From: Vombatus ursinus
Lineage: Eukaryota > Chordata > Mammalia > Diprotodontia > Vombatidae
Reading direction: 5' to 3'
Length of the DNA: 64,000 nt
Assembly: GCF_900497805.2 (NCBI RefSeq)
Contig: NW_020954681.1
Span: forward strand, 3,307,860-3,371,859
Numbering within the stretch: position 1 is the stretch's first letter; every line of letters begins with the position of its first letter. This document shows, in pieces, positions 21,491 through 32,290 of this stretch. Under the pieces are notes generated by a model. That model saw nothing but the letters and a program-made list of their open reading frames with translations. It was not told the DNA's origin and searched no databases. The translations under genes were made by a program, and so were the position numbers.

Positions 21491-22590
21491 ATTTAGAATT
21501 GGCACGGGAATCAAATGAGATCATTTGTGCAAGGAGCTTTGTAACAGGAAACTGTGACCCAAATATGACCTGCCACTTGAATACTCTGAGGACTCATGGT
21601 TTCCTTGGTAGGGTCACTACACTAACGCAGATGGCAACTCTCTAGAAAATGGTCTTGTAACAGTTGCTGCAGACACTAATCTCATCATCCCATGGCTAAC
21701 CAGGGGGTGATACTCTCCAAACATCCTTAGACTGGAAGTCAGAAAACAGACACGCATCCCATCACAAGGCCCACACTCAAATCTTCTCCATCTGGTAGGA
21801 CCTGACAAAGCCTGGCCTCCCTTGGAACTGCCATGGAGAATTCTGCATTACCACCATGACCGAATAAGACATCAGAGGAGGACCTTAGTGAAGGAATTGG
21901 CCATGGCAATAGTATCATGATAAGAGCAATAATAATTATAATGACAAAGATCATCTACTAAACTAATGAGGAGTTGTCATGTCACTGGAAGGAGCACTGA
22001 AATCACTCATGAAATCACTCAGGATGAAATCATTCATCCTCAAGTATCAAATTACTTATTTCAAATGATTATTTTCCCTCTTCGATCTGTCCCTGGCCCA
22101 CTCATTTGCTTTGATACTACGGGCAATATATGCAATTATTCTAAGTAGGAAACAGGAACAATAACAGCTTACCCCACCTAGTTCCAAAGGTGTTTGATGA
22201 AGAATAATGATATCGTTTCTGAGTCTTTTGAGCTCTTGGACCATCAAGCACATAGTAAGGCAACACCAGCGTTTCAGCAGGGTGACAGTGTATTTCGATG
22301 ACCCCTCAATAACTACGCATGCAGTAGGAAACTGTGCAGAAAGGCATCCTGGAGTAACTAAATATATAAACGGTTTTCAGCTTCATTAGGTTTATTTCCA
22401 ACTTCTACTAATTCCCATTTTACCGCCACACAAGAGGCAGTTCTCGTAAAATAGTATCTATAAAAAGGACTTGCTGAATGTTCCCTGGCGCTGTCTCACT
22501 ACGTTTTTCTTTATACTGCAGTGGCAGCAAAATTTGGAGATCAACGTCCTGCGCTACCCGCAGAGACTGCTTTCCTGAAGTGAGCGTTGG
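21491..22590. other. Unassigned, mostly unique-looking sequence
   Basis: No repeat is recognised. CpG-containing stretches appear from 22485 on (GGCGCTGTCTCACTACG, CAACGTCCTGCGCTACCCGC), which is unusual for this AT-rich window and marks the DR1 neighbourhood. Confidence 0.35.
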
Positions 22591-22596
22591 TGGGAA

Positions 22597-22609
22597 TGAC
22601 CTTTGACCT
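22597..22609 (-). promoter_or_regulatory. Perfect DR1 nuclear-receptor element
   Basis: The - strand reads AGGTCAAAGGTCA, two exact half sites separated by one base. This is the consensus for HNF4, COUP-TF and RXR heterodimers such as PPAR-RXR. It lies in repeat-free DNA, 15 bp before a candidate splice acceptor. Confidence 0.5.
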
Positions 22610-22623
22610 TTGCTCTATTGCAG

Positions 22624-22687
22624 GCAAGAGTTTATCAACCATGAAGAATTCGAAATTCACTTCCTTTGTGAGGAAAAGGAGAAGTAG
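22624..22687 (+). CDS. Candidate short terminal exon (unproven)
   Basis: A pyrimidine-rich run ending in TTGCAG (to 22623) is followed by 20 codons, QEFINHEEFEIHFLCEEKEK, and a TAG stop at 22685-22687. The stretch is acidic, with an EF-hand-like feel (INHEEFEIHF), but I cannot name a protein that ends this way. An upstream CAG at 22521 precedes another open segment (WQQNLEINVLRYPQRLLS) that reaches its own stop. The open frame is short enough to be chance. It is listed only because acceptor, DR1 site, local CpG content and absence of repeats coincide. Confidence 0.15.
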
Positions 22688-22905
22688 AATGTGAGGGTTA
22701 AAACTGCCTAAAGGGCAGAATTAAAACAAATGGGGAGGGGGGGCAGAGTGCTACTTCTAGTAAATTCCTAGGCTGAAGCCATCCCAATGCCTGAATAACC
22801 CCTTCCATTTGTAAGTATAAAACTCATTTCCACATTGTGCCTCATTTAGAGCACACAAACTCCCTTTGAGATAGATAGGGAAGAATTCAATGTGACCTAG
22901 AAGGG

Positions 22906-23360
22906 ACCCTGGAAGTCATCCGGTAGACAAGACACAGACAATCTGGAGAACATCCAAGAAGAGTACACCCAGGTTGGTGAGAGACCCTGAGTCCATTCTA
23001 CATGAGGACCACTTGGAAAGCTGGGGGAAGGTTAGCCTGGAGAAGACAGAGGAGACACACTGTCATTATCTTCAAGTATTTGAAAATCCGTCATCTGGAA
23101 GAGGGACCTGACCTGTTCTGCTTGGCCCCAGAAGGCAAAACTAGGAAGGAGTTTCAGAGAGGCTGATTTAGGTTTGATGGAAGGGAGATTGTCCTACTTG
23201 GTGGCCTAGCAAGGTAGTGAGTTCCCCTTCCTTGGAGATTTTCTAGCAAAAGTTGGTTGACCACTTATTGGACATATGGGGAGTAGAGGCTCTTTTGCAC
23301 ATTTGGGTGAGGCTGGATGGTCATTGGACTTGATTTCCTTCCATGTCTGAGATTCTGGGT
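22906..23360 (+). mobile_element. L3/CR1 LINE 3' end
   Basis: The L3 order is clear: GTTAGCCTGGAGAAGACAGA, TTCTGCTTGGCCCCAGAAGG, GAGGCTGATTTAGGTTTGAT, GTAGTGAGTTCCCCTTCC and a final TCTGAGATTCTGG. The copy has small deletions. Confidence 0.8.
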
Positions 23361-24700
23361 TTCCCAGTTTCACAGATGAGGGAATTGAAGCAAAAAGTGA
23401 TTGAGTGACCTGTTCAAGATCACAAAGCTGGTATGTGTAGATGTGGAAATTCTGCCCAAGTTGGTGTTTCTTCTCTCCAGCTCTTCCTGGGCAGGGAAGT
23501 GTTTTGGGGAAGCATACATGTGCTTTCTCCCTTCAATTCATCATGGCTTACTTAGCTATTCGTAGCCTCAGCCATGGTAAGTCATCACCTTGGGGCTACA
23601 GAAAAAGGTTAGATTCACAGTGGTTAAGACCTCCTCTCCATGCAAACAACCTTACCATCCCCAAAGGGATTAATTGATCAATGAAGCTCTGACTTGACTT
23701 AACTATTCCTTTTAAGACATTTTAAATAGCTGCTTCAGTTGATTATATGGGTGCACCTCACTTTAAGAAACATAGAAATATAAAAATTCAGACTTCTGAA
23801 ATTAGTGATTATGGACTGGCTATCCATACAGCTACCAGATTCATTTCAGAGAGCCTTTAAACAATGAATTCACCTGAAGCATTTCCAAGATGCCTTGATC
23901 AGTAATCCTGTGGACTATATGCAACTTTCCAGACATACATCTCTTATGTAAAGTGGGCAACATTCTCTTTGCTTTTTTATCCACCAGAGAGCCCACTAAT
24001 AACCTAATTCATTTAAAAATAAATAAATAAAGACTCTGTCCTCATATGGGAAGGTAAAGCACTGGGAGCCATTTATAACATTTATATGTGAGAATAATGC
24101 CAGTGTCAGAGGACATAAGGCTAAAAACATTAAATTCTAGGGATCTAAACTTTGAAAAGACAAATCCAATTAAAATATCATGACCAAAGCAATGCATGCT
24201 CTAATTAGTCATCTGTTTATTTTGTCAGGTTCTTGTAAGATGGTTAACTCCCATTTCTCCTATCTGATAAAGCAGAAACGGACAAAGCGTTTGATCGTTT
24301 TCAGTGAACACGTCTTATTTGCCCAAATAAATTCCCCTTGAAGAGTACCTTATTATTTATTCCTTAATGGTGAAGAATCTAAACAAATCTTTTCACTATT
24401 TGGAGGTCACTTAGGCTTTGAGAAGCTGTTCTATCATTATAGAGTCATAAAGTTTAATGGTGCATGGCTGCTGGCGAGTTCAATACCAAAGGCTAAATAG
24501 GATCAAACAATGCATTAATTACGGAACACACAGATGTGGAGTTGGTTAGGAAAAGTAGGGGTTAGCCAGAATTTTGAAAGCCAGGAAGAAAAAGATAATT
24601 TCCAGTTTAGCAAGGGCTATGCACCATGGTAGATACTCTTTTGGAGGCCCCACTGGAGGGGAAGAGGGGAGGGAGGAATAAGACAAAGAAGTAGGTTAGA
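23361..24700. other. Repeat-poor block, candidate conserved non-coding DNA
   Basis: After a short reversed MIR piece (23365-23435), no repeat is seen for over 1.2 kb. The part at 24150-24360 has homeodomain-type cores (CTCTAATTAGTC at 24210) and no low-complexity sequence. No open frame is convincing. It could hold an enhancer, but only a cross-species alignment would show it. Confidence 0.35.
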
Positions 24701-24702
24701 CT

Positions 24703-24912
24703 AATGCTGTCTAACTCAAATAAAAATAGGGCTTCCTTTATCACTTAGAAAACCACATACTAGCATTATCTTATGTTGTATTATATTTTCTTTTGTTAAA
24801 TATTTGCTAAATATCTTGTCCCATGTTAAACATTTTAATCTGGTTCGTCTCCAGGGTTACAGAGCACATACAGGCCTTGTACAGCCAGCCTCTGAGTGTT
24901 TGACATCTCTGG
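24703..24912. mobile_element. hAT-type MITE of the GTCAAAC family, copy 1
   Basis: It starts ATGCTGTCTAACTCAAATAA and ends GAGTGTTTGACATCTCTGG, so the two ends are inverted relatives. The body (CATTTTAATCTGGTTC) matches the copies at 33720-33920 and 53161-53370. No coding part is present. Confidence 0.7.
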
Positions 24913-25084
24913 TCTGGAACACCTCAATATTTCTCTATCAAACACCTTAGCTCGCTTCATTTTACCACACTAGTTGCCATATTTTAAATGGTTCCACACT
25001 AATTTTCACTAATTTGCATGATTTCAGTTGTCACGCTAGAATTAGCATGCTTTATAGAGTCCTCTTAAGAAAAGAGATGGTCAG

Positions 25085-25237
25085 GGGCACCAGCCCAGGA
25101 GTCAGGAGGACCCGAGTTCAAATCTGGCCTCAGACACTTGACACTTACTAGCTGTGTGACTTTGGGCAAGTCACTTAACCCCATTCCTAGCAAAAAACAA
25201 AAACACAAACAAACAAAAAATAAATAAAAAAAGAAAA
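25085..25237 (+). mobile_element. WSINE-type SINE, 5'-truncated, young
   Basis: It starts at GGGCACCAGCCCAGGAGTCA and so lacks the first 30 or so bases of the head. The rest (GAGTTCAAATCTGGCC, CTAGCTGTGTGACTTTGGGC) is well kept and ends in a long A-rich tail. A perfect 18-bp target duplication (25067-25084 and 25238-25255) frames it. Confidence 0.92.
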
Positions 25238-25255
25238 AAGAAAAGAGATGGTCAG

Positions 25256-26329
25256 AAAGAACATACTGAAATCAAGTCTATTTGTTACAGCCAACAGTGG
25301 AGCATCAGACTTTTTAAATTGGAGATATTTTTGTTGGTCTTTACTGAAATAATTACTGAAATTCAAGGCAAAAACATAACTAGGGCAAGGATGTGCCCCA
25401 AGGAGCTGACATTGGTCCAGAGAGGAGTATCACTTCTTCTCCAGGGCAATCCTCTACTGTGTTACGAACCTGCAACATGTTTGCTGCCTTCCCACTCCCT
25501 CACGTGGCCCAGGGCCACCACACTCAGAGGCCTACTGCCATGATATCATTCTCCCAGCCCCGCCTTCCTGTACTGCCATAGCCCTCTGCCTGCCCCCTGT
25601 CTTCCCTCCTCTCGTCCCAATCATCAACCTCTTCCAGGGGTTAAGATTCAAGTACAGTATTCAAGGTGAACTCCCCATACTTCCTCTTCCAGCCTGACTG
25701 CCCTCAAACTAGGCAGACAGTCCACTGTGTTATACAGTCCCAGGCCCATCTGAATTTGCCCTAGGCATAAGAAATCCTAGTTATAGCTCTGTCCAAAGAT
25801 ACTATGTGTATATCTTTCCTAATTATACTAAAGTCACAGTTGAAGTGGGGAGGAGCTTATGCAAACTGCAAGAGCTGAATCTGTGGGCCTGCTTAAAGGC
25901 AAGTCCTCTTAGTGAATACTGATGCCCCAGATCCCTGCACCAACCCCATCTGCAGCCTCAGACAGACAAGATTAGCCACTAATTACTACTCTCCACAGGG
26001 TACACAAATGCAGACACTCCCTCCCATAAAATAAACCTATTATGAAAATATGTATACATAATATGGTGAAAATAGTCACAGTATATTGCATGTTTAATAG
26101 TTAATGTGATCTTTTAATGAAAAATTACCCCCAGATTCCAAGACATTGAATTTTTACCCAATTACCTGCGTAAATTTTTTTAAATGGGCAAGGGTGCAGT
26201 ATCAAATAATTTCCACGTTTTGATCTGCATTTCCTAATAGCGACCAGAGAAGCTTGCACAAATCTTGTAGAAGGAGGAAATAGAAGAAACTGTCATTGTC
26301 TATAAGGTTGGGCTTGATCAGATGAGAGA
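25256..26329. other. Unassigned sequence
   Basis: It includes a more GC-rich part at 25380-25700 with short overlapping open frames (25319-25581) lacking any domain. No repeat is recognised. Confidence 0.3.
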
Positions 26330-26608
26330 ATGAAGAAAATTTCTAATATACTTCTCACTCTCCTTGTCATTTTACCATTCATTCCAATGTGCTGGGGAAA
26401 AAGACATTGTCTAAAAATCAGCAGTGAAACAAAAGGGATGAACCATGTGTTAAAGGGTCTAGGAGGTACAGGAAAATACCACGATCCAGAGATTTTCAAG
26501 TTTGCATTTCTCGTCAGTGTACAATTGTATGGCAATGACCTCAGGAATTTGCAATTACCGTTTCATAACTTTGACGAAGGGAAGATGACCACGATGAACC
26601 AAGCATGA
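26330..26608 (+). CDS. Candidate small secreted-protein ORF (unproven)
   Basis: This frame of 92 codons starts MKKISNILLTLLVILPFIPM, followed by CWG and a basic KRHCLKI. That is a textbook signal-peptide layout: two lysines, a hydrophobic core and a small residue before a likely cleavage site. The mature part would be about 69 residues with one cysteine, and it is not like a defensin or chemokine. I know no relative. The start context (GAGAATGA) is ordinary. Such a frame can arise by chance in 64 kb, so it is a candidate only. Confidence 0.15.
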   Translation: MKKISNILLTLLVILPFIPMCWGKRHCLKISSETKGMNHVLKGLGGTGKYHDPEIFKFAFLVSVQLYGNDLRNLQLPFHNFDEGKMTTMNQA

Positions 26609-27580
26609 ATTATATTTGTCCTAATATGGGAGAGGTCAAACCACACGTTGCTGAAAGCCCTGGTGAGAGGCGTTTACTCAAATACAACAGATCATCCTTT
26701 GTTGGAATAAATGCCGGTGGCTACAATGAACTGATCCACCACATAAATAATTAGGCAGTGAAATTTGCTGAACACGAGGAAATAGAGGCATATCCCATAT
26801 AACATCGCCCCTGTCAGCAGTCTCGCAGCTGGGGATGCTGAGAGCAGGTCGGTGCAGCTGGGGGGTAGGGGGGAGCAGCCCTGGGAGCTGATTAGCCCTG
26901 GACGCACCTGTAGGCAATACCATCCCAGGGAGGGGGTGGGAGAAGTTTGCAGATTGTTTAGCCAGGCACCAGGCTGCAGAGCGCTACTGCTGGGACTTAT
27001 GTAAGCCATTGCTGTGCAGCTTTGACAGAGCCCAGTTTGGGGAGGGGGGGGAGGGTAGGTGAGAGTAAGAGAGAAAGAAAGGGACAGGGAGAGAGACAGA
27101 GACAGAGAGTTCTTTCACAGTATATCAACATATTTGGATTAATGCCCCCCTCACCCACATGTGTGCCTTATCTCTATGAAAAAAAATGTTTGTTTTTGCT
27201 TGGGAGCACACACATTTGTATATGCTGTCGAGAGTGGCAATCAGAGGCTGACATTTTTCTGGGCTGCAAAAGTGAGGAACCCACCTTAGGATCCCAGCTT
27301 TCCCCTAGGGTACCTTTCTGTGATGTAAGGGGGGGAGCTAAACATTCAGGTCTCACTGTTTACAATGAGTGACATCTTCTCCCACCGCTAATCTGAGATT
27401 TTTCCATAATTAGGGCAACATCTCTATAGGAAGACTTACGCCCCTACTGATGTCATAATAACATGGTTAATACTTTATAACGACTAATGCCCACCCCCTA
27501 CTTCCCTTCAACGACGTCCTCAACCGCTGTTCATTACCTGGTGGTATCTGGTAGATCTTAGACAAAGGATCTGTCCAATT
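26609..27580. other. Unassigned sequence with purine-rich tract
   Basis: A G/A-rich run lies at 27035-27110 (GGGGAGGGGGGGGAGGG, then GAGAGAAAGAAAGGG). No gene or repeat family is recognised. Confidence 0.35.
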
Positions 27581-27584
27581 CCTG

Positions 27585-27735
27585 CCCCTGATACTTACCA
27601 CCCTTTTAACCCTGAGCAAGTCACTTAGCCTCTCTTTGGGCCTTCTCTTCCTCCTCTATAAAATAAGGAGGTCACACTAGATGGCCTCTGATGTACCCTC
27701 TCAGAATTCCCAGATTCCCAGAATCATCTATGATT
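27585..27735 (+). mobile_element. MIR-family SINE, 3' part
   Basis: TGAGCAAGTCACTTAGCCTC, a CCTCTATAAAATAAGGAGGT block and CTAGATGGCCTCTGATGTAC follow MIR order. Confidence 0.7.
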
Positions 27736-29004
27736 CTATAAAAATGAAAATAGGAGATTGTTCTGATGCTCTCTTAGGATCTAGTAAAACAGGAAGATTC
27801 CTTCATTTCCTAAAAGATAGCAAAGAGTTCGTGAATGGTTCCGAAAACCCACTAGGCATCCTGGGCCAAGTGACATAGTTTGCCTCTGTGAGCAAACTGG
27901 ACTCTTGTCTCTTTGCTCAAGGGAGGTACATTGTTATTACGGAAGGCAATTGCCCAGTGGGGCTTTGAACAAAGTAGCCTACATACTAATTGCCATTGTA
28001 TGCCAAAGTACCCTTAAGGATTGCTACCTTTTTTCTACAAAGCAGTCAGAAAACCCATAGTCATCAGGAATACTGGGTTCTGTCCAGTGGTGGAACAACA
28101 ATGTAGTTCATTCAAGTAGAATTACAGATGGATTGAATTCAAGGAGCAGATCTCATCATGACTTTCTTCCTGAAGGATATGAAACTGGGAGCAAGATTTT
28201 ACTATGAAAAGGGGTAATTGACCTGATTCTCAAAGCTCTGCCTTAGGAGTTGTGCAGGGGAGAAATGTGCAGGCCCATAAAGGTGGGTGAAAATTAGGTC
28301 AATTTTGATTTCTGTATAGGTAATGAAGAACCTATTACCCATTCTTTAAATGCCCATCAGAGGACTGCTATGCCATCCTTTTGAGAACCACAGAAATCAG
28401 CATGTAGCCTAATTAACACTAGGCCAGTGGACCTCAAGTTGCCTTTGGCCGTCCTGAGTTGAAAATTTAACTGAAAACTTGCTCCTTTTCCACCTAAGGT
28501 AGTTAATGCTGGAAAATGCCATTTGAAAGGAAGAAGTTGTTAATTGAGAAGAAGCAAATTTTAATTTTCATGGGGTTCACAGAAAGGTGCCCATGTAGTG
28601 CACAGCCCAAATGTGGTAGAAAGAGAAGTACATGGGATGTCAGATAACCTCACATTTAAACCTAGCTCTGCTATAAAGTTGATTGGGTAACCTCCAGTGA
28701 ATCAACGAATCTCTCCTGCCACCCTTCCCTCTTTCCAATATCTTCAATTACTGCCTCTCCACTATCTCATTTCCCTCTGCCTTTTAACAACCATAGGCAT
28801 TTCCTTCTTAAAGAAAAGAGAGTTTGATCCTACAGACATGGTTAACTACCATCTTCTTTTCATTCTCAAAGTTCTTATACTCATGAGCTATTTTGGCTGT
28901 GTTAATGAGCCTGCCATCCCCCAAATCTGGCGAAGGGCAAGTGCTCTTATGATCTTCCTGGGGTCAATAGCTGAATCACAATAATAAACATAGACATTTG
29001 AGGA
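27736..29004. other. Mostly unassigned sequence
   Basis: A weak MIR piece may lie at 28615-28700 (CACATTTAAACCTAGCTCTG). I see nothing else. Confidence 0.3.
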
Positions 29005-29125
29005 GGTGAGAATAGAGAGGGAAGGGGAGGGAGGAGAGGAGAGAGAGTGTGAGGGTGAGGGAGAGGGAGAAGGAGAGGGGAGGAGGAGGGAGAGGGGGAG
29101 AGGGGGGGGGGGGGAGGGGGGGGGG

Positions 29126-29158
<33 letters not shown>
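29005..29158. repeat. G/A-rich low-complexity tract with poly-G runs
   Basis: GGGA/GAGG units lead into G14 and G-rich runs (29101-29128), then about thirteen GA units. The + strand is purine-only for long stretches and has many G-runs suitable for a G-quadruplex or triplex. Confidence 0.95.
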
Positions 29159-29839
29159 TTAGAGAGAGGTTTAATGGAGACCATTCAGCACATGGACTAT
29201 CAGGGGAAATTCCTAGCTCCATACAAATACACAAATCTATCAAAAATGATGCCTATGTAATGAAAATAAAATTCTTGCCAGTAACTCCCAAGATATGAGA
29301 CATACAAGTATTCCTGAAAAGAGCATGGAAACAGATTACCAATCAATACCTGCTGTATGCCCAGTGGGACCTGCCTTTCTGGCAGTAGTGTAACTAGTGA
29401 TGCTGGCAGGCAGGGCCAGCAGCACAAAGACATACTTTGAAACTATTTTGTAATTCATGACATGAAAATAATACAAGAAGTAATTAAGATAAATTCAAAT
29501 GAGTAGGAGGATTTTATTATGAAAGGAGCTTAGAGAAGGGCAATATTAACAATACGTGTACTCTGTCTAGTAGCCACCTACTTTAACTAATAATTCTTGC
29601 TAATAAAGTGCTAAGTTCAGTTTTTAATTTTTACATCCTCTAAATTGTTGTGTCCTGGGGCAAAATCTCAATGTCCCTTCCCTAGTTAGAGCTCTGTATA
29701 TAGGTATCAGAGATCACAAAAAGACCCAAACTGAAGCTTGCTGCTCAGTCTCCTAAAACGAGAGGAAATGAGCCTTCTGCTCCCTGGCTCAACCAACCTT
29801 TCAGCCAAGTCGAGAAATGTTAACTTAGTCATTTTCTAT
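29159..29839. other. Unassigned sequence
   Basis: A TATA-like CTGTATATAGGTATC is at 29693 with GCTTGCTGCTCAGTCTCC downstream, which may be part of the repeat that follows. Confidence 0.3.
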
Positions 29840-30290
29840 TTTGTCCAATGCTCAGATTTACTAGGAGAGGAAGAGGTAATACCTTTTCTACTACATTGCA
29901 AGCTTAATCAGATCTTGGCAGTGGAAGTGTCCTCCTCCCTCACCTCCTTTTCAAAGAAGCAATCAGTTTTTAATCAAGTGGTAGGTCCTACCCCATTCAT
30001 AAAGAGAAAGGTGCTTCTCCACCTGACAACATGACTCATTGTGGAACACAGATTTGAACCAAGTGGGTTCTGCCCTCTCCATAACTGGAAACCACACCCT
30101 TAGTCTGGTCAGCCTGAAACATTGGAGACCCCTCTTTCTTGAGACCTATTGTTCCGGATAAAGCTAGGGGTACATGTGCGCACACACACACATGTGCACA
30201 CACACAACAAAGCAAGTAAGTAAATGTGTGTCAGCTCTCAATTTGCCCAGGATTGCTGAGCAGGTAGGTTCTTAAATTACCCCCTGTTAG
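29840..30290 (+). repeat. Unclassified interspersed repeat, copy 2
   Basis: It is the partner of 17970-18355: CATTCATAAAGAGAAAGG, CTGGTCAGCCTGAAACATTG, TAAAGCTAGGGG and GCAGGTAGGTTCTTAAAT. A CA/TG-rich patch (30175-30206) interrupts it. An old LTR is possible but unproven. Confidence 0.5.
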
Positions 30291-30329
30291 TGGGTAGGGG
30301 TTGATGGTATCCATCACGCCTACCATATC

Positions 30330-30390
30330 ATCAGCCAATCAACTAGCATCTATGAAGCACTTACTATGTTCTAGGCACTGTGCTGGCATA
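30330..30390 (-). mobile_element. L2 LINE tail fragment
   Basis: CTATGAAGCACTTACTATGT and CTAGGCACTGTGCT form the reversed L2 end. Confidence 0.6.
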
Positions 30391-30594
30391 CATCTTGTAC
30401 TTTCCTTCATACCGTCAATCCATCACCAAGAAAATGTTGATACTTCCTTTGAACTGTAACTCACATTGGACCCATTCTGTTCATTCCTAGTATGACTATC
30501 CTAGTTTAAACCCTAACTACCTCAAGGCTACACCACTGTAACAACTTCACAACCAGTCCCTTTGCCTCTAGACCTTACCATTTCCAATAGGTTG

Positions 30595-30880
30595 TTAAAA
30601 GCCCAACAAGACTGGTAGAAGAGGGGAAGGACTTAGACATGAAATACTTTGGTTTCAACAAGGCACTTGATAAAGTCTGTCACAGAATCCATGTGGACAA
30701 GATAGAAATGTGGACTTGATGACTATCCAGTTTGATTGATACTGAACTGGCTGCCTCACCAGAGAATAAAAAGTAGTCATGGATAGACCAGTGTCATCAA
30801 AGAATCCATCCTGGCCCAGCACTATTAGGAATTTTTATCAAGGACTTCTACCATGGCATAGATGGCATGCTTATATTGTC
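30595..30880 (+). mobile_element. L3/CR1 LINE reverse-transcriptase fragment
   Basis: The frame reading DMKYFGFNKALDKVCHRIHV recalls the CR1-clade RT motif around AFDKVxH. CATCCTGGCCCAGCACTATT then corresponds to the region after GVPQGSxLGP. It probably belongs with 31640-32038 and 32291-32700 as one broken element. Confidence 0.55.
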
Positions 30881-31026
30881 TAAGAAAAAAAAAACTGTTA
30901 ATACTGTACCATACTCTGAGTTTCAAGCCCAAGTCTGCCAAACCCAACTAATCTTTATTTATTTTAACATTCTACTAAATATAAGCCTTTATAGCCTCTA
31001 GAGGGAAATATCCAAACTGGCATATC

Positions 31027-31030
<4 letters not shown>

Positions 31031-31096
<66 letters not shown>

Positions 31097-31112
31097 CTCT
31101 CTCTCACACACA
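31031..31112. repeat. (CA)n / (CT)n microsatellite
   Basis: CATACA units, then about twenty pure CA units, then CT units and CA again. Confidence 0.95.
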
Positions 31113-31639
31113 CCCCATGACCTTGGACATCCTTTTTTACCCACAATGCTCTGAGGTAACATTTACCGGAATCTTGAACAAGGAAAAGATCATAATATGT
31201 TAAAATCCAGTTTGGGGTTAACATTCCAAAACAATAGTCACTATTCAGTTCCTTCTTTGAACACTTCCCCTAAGGATATCAAGGGCCTTCTCCCTGTTAC
31301 CAATATTGGCAGTCCTTTCTGAACTGAGAAAGATGGGTAATGACACCATGGCTTCAGGGAATGGTGAAAGAAGAGAACGACCTTAGATGGGTCAATAGCC
31401 CAATCACTTCAGGGGGTAGGAAAGACAATGATCTTGAACAGCCAAGAAGCATTCTTTCCTCTAAGTTTGGTTACTATCTTTAATCCATTTCCCTAAGAAA
31501 AAGCCTTTATTCTTGACTTAAGTCTGGAGAGGTTTTGAGACCAGAAAACTATTTCTAGAGAAACTGAAAAGGAGGGGTTTTTTTGGTTACTGTTGTTTTT
31601 GTAACATGTTCCCACACTATGAAATTTGAAGATTTTGAC
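31113..31639. other. Unassigned sequence
   Basis: No repeat or exon is recognised. Confidence 0.3.
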
Positions 31640-32038
31640 GTGAACAAGGATCAACAGTATTTTAGATGAAATGGTCAGGATTCATATACCTATCAAAAGG
31701 CTAATAATATACAATTTAATAGAAGTAAATATAAAGTCCTAATCTTGAGTTTAAAAAAAAAACTGCCTGAGTATATGATAGGGGAGGCATGGCCAGATGA
31801 TAGTTTCTGTGGAAAAGAGTTTCAGGTTTTTAGTAGAATGTGATTTCAATCTGAGTCAATAGTGAGACAACCAATATGGTGGGGGAAAAGGAAAAACAAA
31901 CCTAGAAGTCTTATTGTACGTAACTCAATAAAGACAGAGGGAGCATGGGAGGTGATAAACCCACCATAATCTACCCTGTTTGTACTATGTGGGCATTTTG
32001 CTGTTTGGGGGACCATATTTTAAAAAGGACATTGGGAA
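31640..32038 (+). mobile_element. L3/CR1 LINE ORF 3' part
   Basis: The block order (AGAAGTAAATATAAAGTCCT, ATCTGAGTCAATAGTGAGAC, TTTTAAAAAGGACATTGGGA) parallels the L3 segment between RT and the 3' end. Confidence 0.55.
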
Positions 32039-32039
32039 A

Positions 32040-32290
32040 AGGAGAGTAGAGAATAAGCATTTATATGGCACTTACTATATGGTGTTTTTTATAAATATTA
32101 TTTGATCCTCAAACCAACCCTGCGAGGTAGGTGCTGTTATTGTCCTCATTTTATAGCTGAGGAAATTGAGACAGAGATTAAGTGACTTGCTCAGGGTCAC
32201 ACAGCTGGGAAGTATCTGAGGTCAAATTTGAACTCAAATCTTTCTGACTCCAGGCCCAACTGCTCTATCCACTAATTGTCACCTATCTTC
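32040..32290 (-). mobile_element. MIR/Ther-2-type CORE-SINE
   Basis: GGCACTTACTATATGG, TATTTGATCCTCAAACCAAC, GAGGTAGGTGCTGTTATTG and AAGTGACTTGCTCAGGGTCA run in the reversed order of the long-armed marsupial MIR. Confidence 0.75.

Noticed and set aside
20303-21645. Three very long open frames (about 400-440 codons) rich in C, V, L and S
   Set aside because: They are translations of the TCTG/TG array in three frames at once and run through 100 N. No domain, no codon bias, no start context.
28888-29243. Overlapping frames of serine/proline/leucine and of glutamate/glycine/arginine repeats
   Set aside because: They are the two strands of the GA/GGA low-complexity tract.
30964-31224. Frame with a run of CVCV on the - strand
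   Set aside because: It is the (CA)n microsatellite read antisense.
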